From Gemmatimonadota bacterium (GTDB taxonomy: Bacteria; Gemmatimonadota; Gemmatimonadetes; Gemmatimonadales; GWC2-71-9), in the NCBI GenBank assembly GCA_004357415.1, contig SMVY01000181.1, forward strand, positions 1 to 7,167: DNA of 7,167 nucleotides. Reading direction: 5' to 3'. The translations under genes and the position numbers were made by a program. The notes beneath the pieces were generated by a model. That model was given only the letters and a program-made list of their open reading frames with translations. It was not told the origin of the DNA and did no database searches. Of this stretch, positions 5,717 to 7,167 are shown piece by piece; position 1 is the first letter of the stretch; the number at the start of each line of letters is the position of its first letter.

Positions 5717-7167
5717 CAAAACAGGTACTCAAACCCCAACCTGACGATCCTCGGCGGTCCATAGAGAAACAGCGGCTGTGAAAAATCCGTGGCCGCCTGC
5801 AAGTATAGCGGCCGCAACTCCGCTTGCCCCTCGATCAGCCCGTTGCCGTCGAGATCGGCCCAGCGGCGGTAGCGGGGAGACTCGTAGGGGATGGGGTTGG
5901 GGTCGCGCGCCAAGGCCTGGTCCGCCATTTTTTCCAGTTGGGCCAGGTCCTGAAACGGTGTGCCGGTGTCCCGGCGGACCGCCACCACGTTATCGGTGTT
6001 CAGCAGATTGCGGATGTCGAGATAGATCCCGGCCACCTGGGCGCCAACCTGGAAGGTGCGGCGGATCAACAGGTCTATGGTCGACTGGCTGGGGAGCCTG
6101 AAGCCGTTGGGTTCGCCCAGCAGTGAGTCCCCTGCCACGTTGGTCCGCGAGTAGGGCAGTCCCGATTGATAGCGGTAAATGCCCGAGGCGTGCCAGTCGG
6201 CCAGGAGGCGGATGCCCAGAATCTGCGGACCGAAGTTGGCCGGAGATTGCCCCTGGGCGATGAAGGTCAAGGCCTGGCGCCGGTCGAAGTCGAGCGGGAA
6301 CTCTACCCGGGCCGGGATTATGGTGTCGCCGGTAACGGGGTCTATGCTGGGCAAGCGGAACCGCAGGAAGGCGCTGGTAGAGGTGGCGGTCGCCTGCTGG
6401 AGCGTGTAGGCCACGCTCATCCCCCATCCCCGGGCGAACTCCCGCTCGGCGATGATCTCCAGGCCCTTCACGTTGCCGAAGTCGGCATTGCCGAAGATCG
6501 AGGAGTCCGGGTCGATCCCCAGCGGCACCGATGACACCAGGCCATCGAGTTGCTTGACAAACCCGTTGACCGTCAGGGCCACCAGCGGTGCCGGCCGCAC
6601 CCGCACACTCCCCTCGAACATGGTGGCCTTTTCAAATCCCAGGCTGGGGTTGCCGCGGCGGAAACGCCCGGTGCGGGTGGTGTCGTCGAACGCCGCGTCG
6701 ATCAGGAACTGGAAATCCGGCGCCTGGTAGAACACGCCGTAGCTCCCCACCACGGTGGCCGGCCCGAGGACGGTCGAGAAGCCGAACCGGGGGCTGAGTT
6801 GGCTTTGCGCGCTGATGCGCTCGTCGGCCAGCGTGGTGTTGGGATCGAACGTGTCCCACCGGAGACCGAAGGTGAACGCCATCTCGGCCAGGCGGGTGCG
6901 GCCCTCGAGGTAGGCTGCTGCCGAGCTGGGGGAGAAATCCGAGCTCGTGGCCGGCGGTACCGAGTCACCCACGGGGAGATAGCCCAGCACTCGCTGGAAG
7001 GTTTGGACCCGTTGCTTGAGGAGCAGTGCCCCGGCGTAGATGTCCGAGGTCTGGCCCACGCCGATGGTGGCGTCGAGTTGGCTGCGCCACTCGCGGTAGT
7101 GGTTCCAGCCGATGCTCCCCGCGGACGCCCCGCCCAGGAAGAACGCCGGAACGCCCCAGGGCGAGCG
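5716..7167 (-). CDS. TonB-dependent outer-membrane receptor, C-terminal beta-barrel part (5'-truncated by window edge)
   Basis: The minus-strand frame stays open from its stop to the right edge, giving 483 visible codons; the GTG at 7057-7059 is internal, and reading upstream continues as coding sequence (RSPWGVPAFFLGG at the edge). Alternating polar and aromatic strands, the barrel phrases SPRFGFSTVLG, GSYGVFYQAPDFQFL, WGMSVAYTLQQA, WHASGIYRYQSGLPYSR and IYLDIRNLLNTDNV, and a C-terminal strand RIVRLGFEYLF ending in Phe are typical of Oar/SusC-like TonB-dependent receptors with a carboxypeptidase-regulatory-like N-terminal domain. The plug, TonB box and signal peptide would lie beyond the window. 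Near the C-terminus, DLDGNGLIEGQAEL (5815-5856) resembles an EF-hand calcium loop in a probable surface loop. The ligand (siderophore, glycan, peptide or other) cannot be deduced. It is convergent with ctaG and not part of that operon. Confidence 0.88.
   Translation of the reverse strand, partial: RSPWGVPAFFLGGASAGSIGWNHYREWRSQLDATIGVGQTSDIYAGALLLKQRVQTFQRVLGYLPVGDSVPPATSSDFSPSSAAAYLEGRTRLAEMAFTFGLRWDTFDPNTTLADERISAQSQLSPRFGFSTVLGPATVVGSYGVFYQAPDFQFLIDAAFDDTTRTGRFRRGNPSLGFEKATMFEGSVRVRPAPLVALTVNGFVKQLDGLVSSVPLGIDPDSSIFGNADFGNVKGLEIIAEREFARGWGMSVAYTLQQATATSTSAFLRFRLPSIDPVTGDTIIPARVEFPLDFDRRQALTFIAQGQSPANFGPQILGIRLLADWHASGIYRYQSGLPYSRTNVAGDSLLGEPNGFRLPSQSTIDLLIRRTFQVGAQVAGIYLDIRNLLNTDNVVAVRRDTGTPFQDLAQLEKMADQALARDPNPIPYESPRYRRWADLDGNGLIEGQAELRPLYLQAATDFSQPLFLYGPPRIVRLGFEYLF

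Noticed and set aside
5716..7059. GTG at 7057-7059 as the real start of the TonB receptor
   Set aside because: The frame remains coding-like up to the right edge, and a barrel without plug or signal peptide would not function; the gene is simply cut by the window.

Overview
The window is GC-rich bacterial chromosomal DNA. It carries six sizeable protein genes and no RNA gene, CRISPR array, insertion sequence or phage gene that I can support. Lipoprotein copper chaperones plus an outer-membrane TonB-dependent receptor of the SusC/Oar-like style indicate a Gram-negative, aerobic organism with a haem-copper oxidase. The mix resembles Gemmatimonadota or a neighbouring phylum, but that placement is inference from style alone.

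Region by region. (1) 2-1378 (+): the C-terminal ~90% of a POT/PTR2 proton-coupled oligopeptide transporter, cut by the left edge. (2) 1517-3130 (+): a full-length protein of the malate synthase A fold in which the catalytic Arg, the catalytic Asp and both Mg2+ ligands are all substituted, apparently a pseudoenzyme or a repurposed paralogue. It is the most unusual gene here. (3) 3119-3496 (-): a half-length TSUP (TauE/SafE) membrane transporter, convergent with and overlapping the 3' end of the malate synthase-like gene. (4) 3497-3562: a short divergent promoter region with an inverted repeat. (5) 3563-5539 (+): a compact operon for copper delivery to cytochrome c oxidase, namely a SCO lipoprotein, a PCuAC lipoprotein and a CtaG (caa3-type) membrane protein. 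The first two overlap by ATGA. The ctaG start carries an 11-nt tandem repeat that appears to have frameshifted an ATG start which was once overlapped with the PCuAC stop. (6) 5540-5715: a convergent intergenic region holding three successive stem-loops and a run of 7-nt repeats that reaches the next stop codon. (7) 5716-7167 (-): the C-terminal beta-barrel part of a TonB-dependent receptor, cut by the right edge.

How the genes work together: SCO (CxxxC plus His), PCuAC (H-X10-M-X21-H-X-M) and CtaG together are expected to load copper into the CuA/CuB sites of a terminal oxidase encoded elsewhere. The peptide transporter, the malate synthase-like protein, the TSUP protein and the TonB receptor have no demonstrable functional link to that operon or to one another.
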